Shown here in pieces: positions 11,032 through 22,578 of a stretch of 64,000 bases of DNA; position 1 is the first letter of the stretch; every line of letters starts with the position of its first letter. The position numbers and the translations under genes are program-made. Location of the stretch: positions 60,796,327 through 60,860,326 of the forward strand of contig OY829539.1 of the NCBI GenBank assembly GCA_963691705.1. The letters run 5' to 3'. The notes beneath the pieces were generated by a model. The model did not search any database. It saw nothing but the letters and a program-made list of their open reading frames with translations, and was not told the DNA's origin. Origin of the DNA: Viola odorata (taxonomy: Eukaryota; Streptophyta; Magnoliopsida; Malpighiales; Violaceae).

Positions 11032-12486
11032 TGATTGACGTTATATTTCACTCGTTTCTACCACTTCAAAGTTCCTTGTTCGTGGCAGAAACTCCCCTTT
11101 TTCACGTCAATTTGGCTTCTTTTGAAGAATCTTGGGCAAGACCGGTTCTGGATGGATCTAGTGCTGGAGCGAAGACTGGCAGTCTTAACCGCTTGTCTTG
11201 GCTAAGACTGCGCGGTGGAAGCGTGCTGGGCATGGACTCATGGAAGCGGGATCACATATTGAGGACCAGCTGGCTGCTACATCCATTTGAAGACTTTTTT
11301 TGGATGTAATCCTATTTGAATAAAAACGCATTATTATTATCTCTTTAGTATTTAAAAACAATTGGGATCCTTATCCCTACTTTCTAGTTAATTTGAAGTA
11401 AGGAGTTTGGTAAGAGACGTGATGGGCGGGGACCCTAACCTTATTTAAGGTAAGGGAAGGCTGTCAATTACGCATCTTCTTCCATCTTCCTTTCTTCTGT
11501 TTTGTAAACAACTACTGTGATTTTCCTTCAGAAATATCGCATCTTAATTATATTTCATGTTCTTCAATTATTCCCTTTATTTCTTTAATTAATATGTTTA
11601 GTAGCTAAAGCACCTAATTCTTGGTAAGGGTCGAGTGAGCATGCTTGTAAATCGTGAGGCTGAGTTGTTCTGAATCATCCTCTCATTCGTATTCAGTTGA
11701 AGTTCCGTTTTAACAAACCGGTTCCCATCTAGGCTAAGACTTGATCGATCTCAGCCAAGACGACGAATTTACAACCAGTCACTAAGGGGACGAGCGAAAC
11801 CGAAGTGACGAAGTAGGTAGCTAACCTCGCGGGGGTTAGTGAACTTGAATTGATCTAGGCCTAACCAGATTGACGACCTAGGGCTCCGAGTTTGGAGTAG
11901 CTTGGCCTAGACTTTGTCTTTCCCTGCGCCATTGGGATAACGCATGTGCCTCAAGCCAGCAGCCAATTGGATAAACCCTTTAACCAGCAAGGTGTCCACT
12001 GGCCAGGATCACTAGAAAGGGGGTACCCTCCTAGTGATTTGAATAGGAGGAAAGTAGGATTGGGAAGGGGTTCCTCCCAATCCATAGCAGAGTTATGAGA
12101 AAGAAGGAGAAAATCTAGAGTCGATGATCGATGAAACAAGCCTAGTGCTCACGAATTCGCCCTTGCTAGGAGTTTGCCTCAAGAAAGTTCCACCCAAATC
12201 TCAACCAGCAATCTTAGCTAAGATTCACTTCTGCCCAAGATTGCTTCCTTACTTTGTTTTAGCTTATTCTCTTTTTACGTTGTCTATCTTAATCATCAGG
12301 AACAAAAATACCCTCAACTCCAGTGACGAGGAAGTCGAGTCAAGACTACAATACACCACCAAGATCTCTGCGGATGAACCTCTTATCGCAATCTACAAGT
12401 CCCTTGTGGATGAGTGATAAGTTGTATTCCTACCCCATTTTCTATATCTTTTTACAACTAAATTTGATGCCCTCGACACACAATCA
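11032..12486 (+). repeat. 3' LTR of Athila-1
   Basis: 1455 bp, the partner of 350-1806. It starts TGATTG after the polypurine tract and ends CAATCA, followed at once by the target duplication TTATG (12487-12491). Confidence 0.97.
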
Positions 12487-12491
12487 TTATG

Positions 12492-13680
12492 GAAGAGATT
12501 TTATCTTATCTGTAGATGCAGGTTACTCTGCTACTTATTGCCTTTCCACTTTCCAGTTCCTGTTTCTGTTCTTCCATTTCTGTTCTTATGTTTCTGTTCT
12601 ATGCAACTTCTTTTTGGGTTATGGAAATTGGAAAGCAACTTCTATGCAACTTCTTGTTGTTCAATTGACTGTCAAGATTAGGAGTCAAAGTATGCCATGT
12701 ATGCCATGTATCTTTCATCAAAGTATATATATATATTGAAGAAGGGGAAGAAGGGTTAGTGCCCCATAAAGTATAGACAATCGCCAATCAGTCTTGGTGT
12801 CTTATTAATTCATGTATGCCATGTATTATTAATTCATCAAAGTATGCCATGTATCTTTCAAGTCAGTCCGCTGCTGTGTTTCTACTGTGTTTTCACTCAG
12901 GAGACTTATTAATTCATTGTTATTGCCAATCGGTCTTGGTGTTTCTGCTGTGTTTGTACTGTGTTTCTAATATTCAATATTTGTATGTCAGTCTCCTACT
13001 GTGTTTCTAATATTCAATATTCCATCTGTCACATGTGTTTTGATGATTTATATATATATATATATAATCATGTGCATACTTTTCACTTCTAATTTTCCTT
13101 TCCTTTTCTAATTTTCAATATTGTTTGGGGAATTATTAATTATTATTATATTAGTTGAAGAAGGAAGATTTTTTTAGCAAAATTAGAAGAGAGCATGTGT
13201 GAATTGATGTATAGTTTGTGCTTGAATGATGGCAGTAAAAAGCCACTAAAGGAAGTCTATATACACCATGTATATTCTTTATATCCTTGGAGGTAGCTTT
13301 CATAGCATTTACATCTCAAAAAGTGACAAGAATTTGTTTTTTTGCACGGCAATTACAAAATAGGGCATGTTAATGTCGATTATCATTATATATGTCATAA
13401 GTTATCACCTTCCATTTTTTGCTTAACTTGATGCTGATATGCTTGACTGAACTGTTATTAGAGGAAGGAATCAAAGCTAATTTTATCTTAGAACATTTTA
13501 CTCAATTTCCAAAGCTTTCTTTCTCTGAGGATTTCTTGTTTTCTTTACCTTGTATTCGAAGATATTGTTTCGTGCTAATGTTAGTGCGGATGATAAGGCG
13601 TCATCTCTTTCAATGAGCCATCTGTTTCAATCTGAAGTTAACTAGGCATTATTCCCTAAACTGTGCTCTTTGTGGTGCAG
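12492..13680. other. AT-rich non-coding stretch, probably intron of the KUP/HAK gene
   Basis: No exon is recognised. Short words such as TATGCCATGTAT and TGTTTCTACTGTGTTT recur between 12690 and 13020, and there is a (TA)n run at about 13050-13065. It ends in a good splice acceptor (GTGCAG at 13675-13680) before the KUP/HAK exon. Confidence 0.5.
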
Positions 13681-13926
13681 GTGGAACATTTGCTCTTTAT
13701 TCACTACTGTGCCGCCATGCAGATGTGAAGATTATTCCTGACCAAGACCACACAGATGAGGAGCTAACAACGTATACTCGTTCATGGTTTCATGAACTAT
13801 CATTTGCTGCCAAGACCAAAAGGTGGCTTGAGGGAAGTGCATTTAGAAAGAAGTCACTTCTTGTTCTTGTTCTTATTGGCTCGTCGATGGTGATAGGAGA
13901 TGGTATTCTCACTCCAGCTATATTAG
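13681..13926 (+). CDS. KUP/HAK potassium transporter, single exon
   Basis: The 246-nt exon lies between a CAG acceptor (13680) and a GT donor (13927). It encodes the segment [17 protein letters not shown], then [25 protein letters not shown] and [12 protein letters not shown]. These match the second coding exon of plant KUP/HAK/KT potassium transporters (plasma-membrane or tonoplast K+ uptake). It begins in phase 1, as this family's exon does. The residue after ILTPAI is Leu where Ser is usual. No first exon or downstream exon is visible in the window. A 12-kb Athila element lies upstream and more than 25 kb of transposons downstream. It is either part of a gene with very large introns extending left of the window or a stranded fragment. 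Confidence 0.8.
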
Positions 13927-14282
13927 GTCTTGTTCTTTTTTATTATATTTCTTTATTGCTTTAGAAGCAGTAGCCAGTTTCAGTCCTTTTTTTCCTGTTG
14001 TTTTATAGAGTGGTTCATGCAAGCATTTCAGGAAATGAATATAGTCATGTAATTAGTTTTCCAGATACAATAATTGATTGAATGTGAATGTAGCACGAAG
14101 ATGATAGATGAAAGTTTTTTTATCTTTTACTATATTGCATCAATTGGTAGAGAATGCTGATGAGTGCATGGTTCTTGACAATGAAGCACTTTATGACATC
14201 TCCTGTTATGTTATTGGAATTAATTATTTGTTATGTTATTGGAATTAATTATTTGTTATGTTGGAAACTGAAAATTGTCATT

Positions 14283-14449
14283 GCTTAAAAAACTATACCA
14301 AAATACCGTACCGAACTAATTATGGTATTTCGGTATGGTACCGAAATATAATTTGGTACGGTATGGTAATTTTTTTGGGCGGTTCGGTATACCGAATACC
14401 GAAATATTTCGGACGGTATACCGATCTACCGTCCGATGGACACCCCTAA
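14283..14449. mobile_element. Palindromic MITE-like repeat, hAT type suspected
   Basis: The stretch is built of overlapping GGTATACCGAA/ACCGTACCGAA words that can fold on themselves. Its right end, read on the minus strand, is TAGGGGTGTCCATCGGACGG, which resembles terminal repeats of plant hAT elements. The left terminal repeat and an 8-bp duplication are not clear, so it may be a truncated copy. Confidence 0.5.
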
Positions 14450-16842
14450 CCAAGCCTATTCCGCGTTAACAAGCCTATTTGGGGGTGTAAATTGTCGAAG
14501 CTTTTTCTCTCCATCCGCCTCCTCGGAAAATTCCACCATCAAGACACTACCGTTGCCAGGTGCCTTTTATAAGCGGAACCCTTGACCTTACAAAAACATG
14601 ACGAATAGGTGTTCCCCTAGGGTCCCGATCAACATGCTTAAATCAGCCCTGTTCTGTGGCATATGGACATTCACGCCCCGCCATGCTCCAAACTACAGAC
14701 TCGAATTCGATCATGGTCAAATCATTCATGGGTCGAATTTGATCTTGTCACCAGCATCTCTCCTCCCAAGCAGTTGATCATGATCGAACGAGTATTGATC
14801 CTTTCAGGAGTGGGTGGCTTCTCAGGGATGACTATTACCCATTGATCAAATGACCTTCTCTCCATCATCACTTTGTGGGAATGAATAAAAACTTCCCATC
14901 GTATCTCAGTCAAGTTCACCAGCCTAGTGGTTCCAAGGGGTTGTCATCTCTTCAGCCATCATGATTCTAAGAAGAGATGTCTAGCAAAATTCCAGCGACG
15001 ACCAAACGAGCAGAAGCCTCAAGATAACATGTTGATCTCGTCATGATCATCACTAAAGAAGGCACCACCAAGTTGAAACTTCAAAGCCAAACAAGATCGT
15101 GGGTATCAAAAATCATCATGAGTAGAATCAGAAGGCCTTGGGTCATTAACACTGCATCACATTTTCAATCCTCTATAATTGGGGGCAAGCAAATTGGATG
15201 AGGGAGCCTTCGGAGAAGCCATCTCGTTTGTCCACCTCGCACCTTGATCATGGCATGTACTAAATGGGTATCATTCAAAGTATGTCATTATGGCATTGAT
15301 CCACACAAAGGCCCGACTCAAGTGCTGAATCTTCAAAAGAGCATTCTCCGAAATGTGGTGCATGGACTTCATTTTCTAGATCCACCACAACAGTCGCGAA
15401 CCCTCATCAAAGGAGTTTCCCATTCCCTTCGAGAGGTGAAGCAATGTCTTTCCCCGAGGATGACATTGAAGTTAGGCCTGAACCAGTGCATTCCCAAAAG
15501 CAACCCACTCAATTAGATCGGCTATGAAAAGATCGGTCACACTAAGTCCGGAACACCAAAATGCATGTCCGCAAGGTGGTCGACTAAAGCCATCAACGTT
15601 CTTCTGCTTGTCTTATCCAGGACTGCGAGTGCTACTCTTGTCCGGATATGAAATTCAGCACCAACATCCTAGTGGGTAGTAGCGCCCGAGGGGATCCTTC
15701 ATTCTCAGTCCAGCACCAACATCCCAGTGGGCAGCAGCGCCTGAGTGGATTCTTCATCCTAGGGGGAAACGGTGCCCGAATGGATTTTTCTTTCCGCATC
15801 AACCTTCCTGCGGCCAGCAACGCCCAAATAGAACTCTCATTTTTGTTCCCTATCAGAATCTCAATGGTCGGTAACATCTAAACATAATTCCGCAAAGCAT
15901 GAATGGGTCTCGACATCCGATCAGAATCAGGACGTGCTTGCCAATAAGCCTCACTAGAAAAGGGAGAGTTTAAAACCTATTGATTACATTGTCCATTTTC
16001 CTAAATCGCCCTTCAGTCCTACCCATTGTTTCTCCCTTATTTTTGCAGGAACTCGAATCGTGTCATGGTTACTTGCATAGTGCTCAGCGAGACTGAGGAA
16101 TTCTCCTCTTATCAACTCTTGAATGACCATCTTGTGTACCTTCACAGCCCTGCCGCGCGTATTAGGGAGTCCATTATGCATTCTACGCTGGGGGCAACCT
16201 TTTGGAAATGCCTCACTCTCATCCATTTGTGGCGGCTCAGTTCCCCCTATTTTTATCCTTTGCGGCGGCCACACCCTGTTGTCCGCTTTACATCAGCATC
16301 CGAACTTTACGGGGTCTTTGCCCTGGTTTCAATCTACATTCCTACAAGAACATCGCAGTGGGCATCAACATCAGAGTGAGGTCTACACTTACTTCTCCGC
16401 GGTAACATCCTTGCTCCGACCTCGCGGCCCCGCCGCACACATCCAGAGAAGTGCATTCATCTATCTACCTCTTTAATTTTTGTGCAATCATTCATTCCCG
16501 CATTGGGGGCATTTCTTTTTATTTATTCATAAATTTTCGTGAGTGGTCATACCCTCACATTTTTTGTAAAAAAATTTCTAAAACTGTTAAGATTTGTTAC
16601 AAAATGTGCATAAAATTCTTTGAATAAAATCCACATTACCTTTAAAATTTTCAAACCTTCCTTAAATTGAGCATGTTCAACATGTTACTGCATCATGGAT
16701 AACTTGTGCATCCATTTGAAATTGTATGACATGCATGATCTCGCCTATTAGCTCTTATATTTGTGGCATGTTTAGACGTAAGCAGTCACAAATACATCCC
16801 TGTGAGCATTTTGGGCCTTCACGCCTTATTTCCTTTATGAGT
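14450..16842 (+). mobile_element. Left part of the outer Tat/Ogre-like element, non-coding
   Basis: No conserved frame is seen. Words of the form TGGGGGCAA (near 15180, 16188, 16503) and a degenerate three-unit repeat of ~55-80 bp (about 15656-15850, units starting CAGCACCAACATCC or similar) resemble the untranslated 3' region continuing at 32680. The two parts rejoin across the nested element's duplication TGAGT (16838-16842 and 32675-32679). Its left limit next to the MITE-like repeat is uncertain. Confidence 0.5.
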
Positions 16843-17368
16843 TGATAAGATCCGAGACCTCTTCTGAGCGGAACGGCAGCCACCGGTGGTCGTACGGGAG
16901 GCGGTCGACGTCGGAGGTACCTGCAAAGCGCCGGAGGGGGACTCCGGCGTAGACACTCCGATGCTTAAGTCAGTTCAAGTTTTCAAAGTAGTAGAGTTTC
17001 TCCAAAATGATCTCGATCCTCCTTTCTGCTTGGTAAGGTGGGGGTATTTATAGACCGAAATTAGCGATACCTGACAGCGATAGGGGTAGACACCGTTTGA
17101 AGATATCGCTTCGAGCGATATCAGGTACGTCATCGCGGGCGATAATCGAGTAAGGCCTATCCGAGCGATATCTTCTCCAGTCTCCTAGGATGGGATGACA
17201 CCGTGCGTGTAAAGACGCATGAGATCCCCCCCCGCTGAAGTCGACCATCCTAGGAAACTTCCGCTGGCTTAGGCGATAGGTTGGCATTTCAGGGAAGCGT
17301 ATAGAAACTTGTCCAGGATAGATGCCGTAGCCCCAATGTTGCCGTCAGGAGCATTCCAATTGTTATCA
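16843..17368 (-). repeat. 3' LTR of the nested Tat element
   Basis: Starts TGATAAG and ends TTATCA on the plus strand, so it has inverted ends. A TATA box reads on the minus strand (CTATAAATAC, about 17044-17053). Fifty bp upstream of it lies a perfect dyad: GATATCGCT and AGCGATATC around TCG (17102-17122). Five more GCGATA words surround it. It contains a run of 8 C near 17226. Confidence 0.95.
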
Positions 17369-17385
17369 TAAGCCCAACTGAAAAC
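17369..17385 (-). promoter_or_regulatory. Position of the nested Tat polypurine tract
   Basis: The sequence just inside the 3' LTR reads GTTTTCAGTTGGGCTTA on the minus strand, only moderately purine-rich. Nearly the same words recur at about 18667-18681, so the tract may have been duplicated. Called mainly from position. Confidence 0.45.
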
Positions 17386-18074
17386 TAGCCCGAGTGTTCA
17401 CCAAGGGCTATCCACGTCTGATATCTTAAAATAGGGATCTGCTCGGTCATGAGGCGATATTGATCTTCTTGGCCTCTCAATAGGGCTTATGAAGTCTCCT
17501 CTTCGTTCAAGTCATGGAAGGACCATTGTTGGGTCACCTGCGGTGTCGTCACGGCTACTCAACCAGGCCGTGCCCTAGGCTGGCATATATTCGGGGCTAT
17601 CGTCCTTTCGAGTGTACTGCAAAGACACAGAGGAGATAGATACTTATACAGAGGTTAGCGAACCTTATACTTACAGAGGTCAGAGGTCACACGAGCCCCA
17701 ATTTATTCTTTACGCCCGAGAGAGTAGCGGTATCAACGCGGCTTTACGCCATCAGCTACCTTATGGTTATCGCGGCTTCATACCACTAGACGCCTGTGAT
17801 GCCAATGCGGTTTTACGCATCTAGGGCTACCGGTGACATCAACGCGGCCTTACACTGTGGATACCGGTAACCTTATGGTTTTAGCGTCAGGGCTACCAGT
17901 GATATCGTGTCTTTCGGCGTTTTTCCAGACTCTGCCTCGTACTCCTTCCAGTATCTATATCGCGACCGTTACCCCTTCCTTCCGTTCTAGGCTTATCAAT
18001 CCTTGAGGATATCGGGGCGGCTCGTCTTTTGAGGATCTCAATTTCTTTTCCCAAGGCCTCCCTTCAGTGGAGCC

Positions 18075-18080
18075 TATAAA
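18075..18080 (+). promoter_or_regulatory. TATA box of antisense gene 1
   Basis: TATAAA 51 bp before the ATG at 18131, a spacing that allows a short leader. A poly(A) signal-like AATAAATAAAG lies after the frame at about 18582. Confidence 0.6.
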
Positions 18081-18130
18081 TCGGTGAGTTTTCCCAACCC
18101 ACGTTCTCCTCATCTCTATCAGTCAGCATC

Positions 18131-18508
18131 ATGGATCATTTGACTAAGAATTTTCTTCTCTCCAAGGGTCATTCACTCAGGAACCTCAATGACGGTGACG
18201 TCGGTTTCCTGGAGAACATGCTGGTCAAGACTTCTGAGGATAGTCTGGAGCTGCAGGGGATGCTGACTCCGCTCCATTCCCGGCTGGGAGTCGTCTCTCT
18301 GGAGGACTTCAGTCCTTTGGAGAGCGTTTCAAAGCTGTCTGCCTCCATTGCTCGGATTCAAGTGGTGATCGCCATGCTGCAGCAGCGTAAGGACATGTTG
18401 GGGTGCTGCCTGAAGGGGATGAGAGCCACTTCCCACGATCTAGTTCTGGTTATGGATTCCCTGAGGGATCTTCCTGAAGTGCCCGAGGACACTGGCTCTG
18501 ACGCCTGA
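18131..18508 (+). CDS. Antisense gene 1 of the nested Tat element, 125 aa
   Basis: An intact small frame on the strand opposite to gag-pol. I do not recognise the protein. It is Leu- and Met-rich with helical stretches (residues about 60-115 look like paired helices or a coiled coil) and an acidic C-terminus ending TGSDA. It has its own TATAAA (18075) and AATAAA (about 18582), which support a real transcription unit. It is the gene nearest the 3' LTR. No zinc finger, catalytic motif or membrane segment is visible. Confidence 0.6.
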   Translation: MDHLTKNFLLSKGHSLRNLNDGDVGFLENMLVKTSEDSLELQGMLTPLHSRLGVVSLEDFSPLESVSKLSASIARIQVVIAMLQQRKDMLGCCLKGMRATSHDLVLVMDSLRDLPEVPEDTGSDA

Positions 18509-18984
18509 TAGCGGTGGCTCCCTTTGGGCCTTTTCTCTTTTTCCCTTGTCTTGTAAATGTATCTTCCGGCCACTAGGCCATAATAAATAAAGTGTTTTCA
18601 TCATTCCCTCTCGCAACTGTTCTTCTTTTTTACTGCGCTCTTTGTCGTTTTCCAAGGAATATTCTTAGCCCAACTGAAAACAGTCTTGCTATTGGGCGGT
18701 TTTTCTGCTGATCGTTCTGCCTTAACTCCGCGCCGTCCTCATTATAACAACTGATCGGCAGATATTACGATTATTCTTGATTTGCACGAGATTTCAACAG
18801 GCGTGACTGCAAATCCACATTTATACTTCAGACTGTACACGTGCCAATCTTAACGAGTTGGGTTGGATGATCGAAGAGTCTCTTTTCTTCTTTTCCCCGG
18901 CTATTTAATGAGGCTTTTCCTCCTTCATTCTTATCCATTTCTTTCTCATTCATTTTTCTTCGTTACAGATCCTCTGCGAGTCTC

Positions 18985-19440
18985 ATGGCTGATTCTTATT
19001 TGCTAGGTACGGCTTCGAGGGATTCACCGCCAACTCCCCCGACTACCCCTGACACAGATAATCCTCCCCCATCGCCTCCTTGGAGACTGGTTGTCCGCCG
19101 GCGAGGTCGCAAGAGGCGGAGGAAGGAAGTTGAACAACGAAGGAAGGAGGCTGCCAAGGCCTCTAAGTCATTTTTCGACTCTCTGGCTTCTCTGGCTAGG
19201 GAGGAGAAAAAGTCGTTTTCTCCTTTGAGTGATTCGCCTCCGAGGGTTCCTTCTGCTGGTTCAGCCGTTGAGGCAGTATCGCCAGGCGTTAAGGAGGAAA
19301 CAACCGGGTCGACTACTGCCGCTAGAAAGAGGGTCGGTGAGCCTTCTCCTCCTGCCGATGTGGATTCACTATTCTGGGGTGGCGATGACGAAGAGGACGT
19401 AGTCTATTGCTACGACGTTACTTGGTCCGTCAGCGACTAA
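18985..19440 (+). CDS. Antisense gene 2 of the nested Tat element, 151 aa basic/acidic protein
   Basis: Intact frame with a Pro/Ser/Thr-rich N-terminus and a strongly basic block at residues about 35-55 (RRRGRKRRRKEVEQRRKEA) that looks like a nuclear localisation signal. A Ser/Pro-rich linker and a very acidic C-terminus (GGDDEEDVVYCYD) follow. A TATA-like TATTTAA lies near 18902, 80 bp upstream, and AATAAATG near 19483 follows. The layout (basic nuclear signal plus acidic tail) would suit a nuclear regulatory or chromatin protein, but I recognise no family, so function is unknown. Confidence 0.6.
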   Translation: MADSYLLGTASRDSPPTPPTTPDTDNPPPSPPWRLVVRRRGRKRRRKEVEQRRKEAAKASKSFFDSLASLAREEKKSFSPLSDSPPRVPSAGSAVEAVSPGVKEETTGSTTAARKRVGEPSPPADVDSLFWGGDDEEDVVYCYDVTWSVSD

Positions 19441-19710
19441 GGGGCATAGCCCGTCTTTTGTAGATGCCGTATGGCGTTTCCTATAATAAATGATGTTTTT
19501 TATTTCCCTTTCGTCTCTCATCGCTTACTTGTCTTTTTCTTTGTGGGCATTCCGGGCTATCGCGGAAGCGTTTCTTTCGCTGCGAGTAACTGCCTTCGAC
19601 TCTTAATCAGTAACTGTCTTCTTTCAGAAGGCATAGATGACTATCCACGTGTCTCCTTCGGTTCTGCACGTGTTTTGTTTTTACAGGCTGTCTCTTCTTA
19701 GGTTTTCTCC

Positions 19711-19719
19711 TTTATAAGG
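19711..19719 (+). promoter_or_regulatory. TATA box upstream of antisense gene A
   Basis: TTTATAAGG about 190 bp before the ATG at 19907, leaving a long leader. Confidence 0.5.
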
Positions 19720-19906
19720 AAATCATCTCTCCTTTACTGTTTTTGCTAATACTTCTGAGTTTCTGCACATTTTCTCTCTCTTCTGCGTTTCCTTTTCTTT
19801 GAGTGGTTTTACTGCAACCGCTCACTGGTGCCGGCAACCGGCCTACTGGCTTTTCGTTCCAGGTATTTACTCCTTCTATCGTCATAGATTTACTTTCCTG
19901 CTCCTC

Positions 19907-22140
19907 ATGTCTTCAACCGTTGAAAATCCTATAGATCCCGAGGCTAGGAGAGCTCGTAGTATTTTTAATTGCAATGAAGTTTTGAGGGTCGAATTAGAGG
20001 AGAATGGTATTACTTTTCCCACGGGCTATCGCCCTTTTGTCTCTTTGGAAGATACCCGGCTGCCTGACGCCATGTGGGGAACCTTCCGGTTGGTTTATTT
20101 CAAGATGTTCACTTACGGGTTTCGTTTCCCACTCCACACTTCTCTGTTAAAATTGCCAGATCATTATGACCTCAATCCGGTCCAGATTACTCCACCCTCC
20201 TGGTGTGGTATTTATGCTTTCCTTCGTTCGTGCGAGATGAAGCGTATATTTGCTCCCTCGCTTGATCTATTCCGCACATTCTTTGTCTTGAATAGCCACA
20301 ACTGTCTGGTAGATATTACCCCTAGGTGGGACGATGTCCTTGTGCAACTGTTCTGGCGGAACTTTCAAGGTTTTGAAGAAAACGTAAACGACTGGAAGTC
20401 TGGGTTTTTCACCCTTCGTTTGCCGTCACGACTCTGGCGCGGGGGTTTCAATCGAAGAATCCATGGCGGCGTTTGGAAAAATCCAGACACGCTGTCAAGC
20501 CAGGATGTTTCCAACGTTAGTGCCTTGTTAGAGATAGAAGGGTCTTTCAGCATCCGGGAGTTTGCTCGGTTCAGGCCTTTGCCAGAGTGCGTTGTGGGTG
20601 AGTTCCCTTTTTCCGCTTTATCGCTTCAAATTTCTTACTTTGATAATATGCTTTGTTGGCAGGTAACGCTGAGAGTAGTTCCTCGGGGAAAGGTGACGCC
20701 CCCTTGAACGTAATACCTCTCCAGTCGCTGCCCCCTTCTCCTCCACCCGAGAATTCTCATCGCCCACCTATTCCACCTAGGAGGAGAAGGAATAAGACCA
20801 TCGCTACTCGCAGGACCTCTGCTCGACCTTCTCGTTTTCTTGAAGATTGGCTTCCTCCTCGCGGCAAGAAAGTAGCTCAAAGCGATCCTGTACCTGAGAA
20901 AATCGATAGTGATAGCGAGAGCATGGACCCTGGTCCCGAGTTACGTCATGCTACTCTTGCTCAACGGATGAAACTTAGGTCGAGGAGGAACGACAATACG
21001 GTGGAATCCACTGAGGACGATAGCGAAGAGATTGCAAAAGAGACGGAACGTCTCGTGAAGAGGGTTCGCAAAGAGAGGACCGACCCGCCGGTTTCCCCTT
21101 CAAAGGAAGCTAACGTGGTCCCCACTGAGGAAGTTAGCGCTTCTCATGCCGCGAGCATTTCACAAGTGGCAGAGGTTGTCGAAGTGTTTTCCAGCGTTCC
21201 TTCTGAAGATAAAGAAACCCCAGCGGCAGCGGCCTCTTCTTTGTCATCGGACCCTCCTACTTCCCCGAAAGGTTCCTTTATCCCAGAAGTCGCGTTACCA
21301 GTTTCAGAGTCAAGTGCTCCTTCTAATTCTTCTCCACGGAATCCTCACCTTTTATTTCTGTCTTCGATTTCGGGCATTGGCGATTCCGCAAAAAGTTGTT
21401 CCCCTCCTTATATCGCCAACCTCTCTCCTCAGAGTCCTCAAGGCCCTACTGGATATCAGCTGGATTTGTCCTCTTTCGGCACCGACGGACTCCGCGCCTT
21501 GGGGATATCGGATCCGTCATCACGGGAAGAGCCTGTGGGTCCAATAGTGGGCCAGATGTTTACTTCCTCCAAGGACAAGGAGGAGTTTTTACGGCATGCC
21601 CCCGAGACACGACAATCACATATTATGAACGACATGCTGGCTAGCTTTCGGGAACTTCATTACTTCCTTGAAGATCAGCGTAGCAAAACTCGGCCCTCTT
21701 CCGATCTGCAGGAACAGTTAGATACGGCTCAGGCGAAGGCGAAAGAGCTATCGCAGTTGCAAGAGCGAACCCAGGCAGAGTTAGCTGATTGTCGTGCGGA
21801 GCTATCACGAGAAAAGTCAAAAGGGAAGGCGAAAGCAGAGCTACTGGAGGCGGAACTAGTGGTGGCTGATAAAAAGAACATCTTCCTCCGCGAAGAGTTA
21901 TCATCTCGTGATGCCGATTTGGCCAAAGTTCCTTCAAGGATAGCCTGGTGGAAGAATAAGACCATCGAGGTCTGTATCGCAGGATTTATGGATCTCCATA
22001 TCCGCGGGGCCGTCAGTTCATCCATGCTGGCCGATTATGCTTCCCAAAAGATAAAAGATCTTGGCGAAAGCGAAAAGGATTTTCCTTCTTCTGGGGGGAA
22101 GCAAGGGGACGATCACGGCGAGGCACATGATGACTCTTGA
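19907..22140 (+). CDS. Antisense gene A: spliced Transposase_28-like (putative gypsy-type) protein
   Basis: Two exons, 19907-20597 and 20663-22140, joined by a 65-bp intron with good borders (GG|GTGAGT ... TTGGCAG|GT). The join keeps the frame and gives about 722 residues without a stop. Exon 1 holds a globular domain (FPTGYRPFVSLED, then FRFPLHTSLLKL, CGIYAFLRSCE, LDLFRTFFVLN) matching the plant 'putative gypsy type transposon' family (Pfam PF04195, from memory). Exon 2 has a Pro-rich linker, basic stretches, a long Ser-rich region and a C-terminal coiled coil (Gln/Glu/Ala-rich, about 21700-21900). It reads opposite to gag-pol and is intact although gag-pol is dead. It is a paralogue of gene B. 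Molecular function is unknown; DNA binding and dimerisation through the coiled coil are possibilities. Confidence 0.75.
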
Positions 22141-22578
22141 TTGATCCATTAAAGGACCTTACTATTTGTTTTTCATGTCTTGTAATAATGCCATATCGCA
22201 CGGTGATATCAGTACTTTGCCGTTTGGGCGATATCTTGTTTATTTCGCTTTCTCGCGTTGTCTTGAAGGCTACCTTTTAATTAACGTCGTCTTTCGTCAT
22301 TTCCTTTCTTGTAATATCGCCTTTGTTTTTCAGAAAGTCGCATCTGCTTTTCAGAGCATTTATTGCTCGCGACCCTTCCGTCAGTGCACGGGAAAAGTCA
22401 TGATGGTCTAGGCACACGTGTCCATTTCTTCTGCCTCTTCACCTTTGTTTAGAACTTTTGACAAAATCGAAACGTTTGTTGCGTTTCTCTAGAGTTGTAC
22501 TCATTGCTTGAGTCTTATCCCTCATTCCGCTCCAACACAACGACTGTAGCATTTGCCGTTTCCTTTTAATTACTAGGG

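Larger units (their letters stand above)
350..12486 (+). mobile_element. Athila-1: complete Ty3/gypsy Athila-type LTR retrotransposon
   Basis: The element begins TGATTG and ends CAATCA and is flanked on both sides by the 5-bp duplication TTATG (345-349 and 12487-12491). In order it holds a 5' LTR, a primer site, gag, protease-RT-RNase H-integrase, an ATHILA/env-like frame, a polypurine tract and a 3' LTR. The two LTRs differ by about 20 substitutions and one 2-bp gap in 1.46 kb by my hand count (about 1.4%), so the insertion is fairly recent. All main frames lie in the same reading phase but are cut by four nonsense codons, so this copy could move only with help from another. It is about 12.1 kb, normal for Athila. 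Confidence 0.97.

Noticed and set aside
14600..15530. Enrichment of TGATCA/GATC words in the outer element
   Set aside because: The core is too short to judge by eye; it could reflect composition.
14450..16842. Host exons between the MITE-like repeat and the nested element
   Set aside because: Short frames here overlap on both strands and show no domain; repeat words link it to the outer Tat element.
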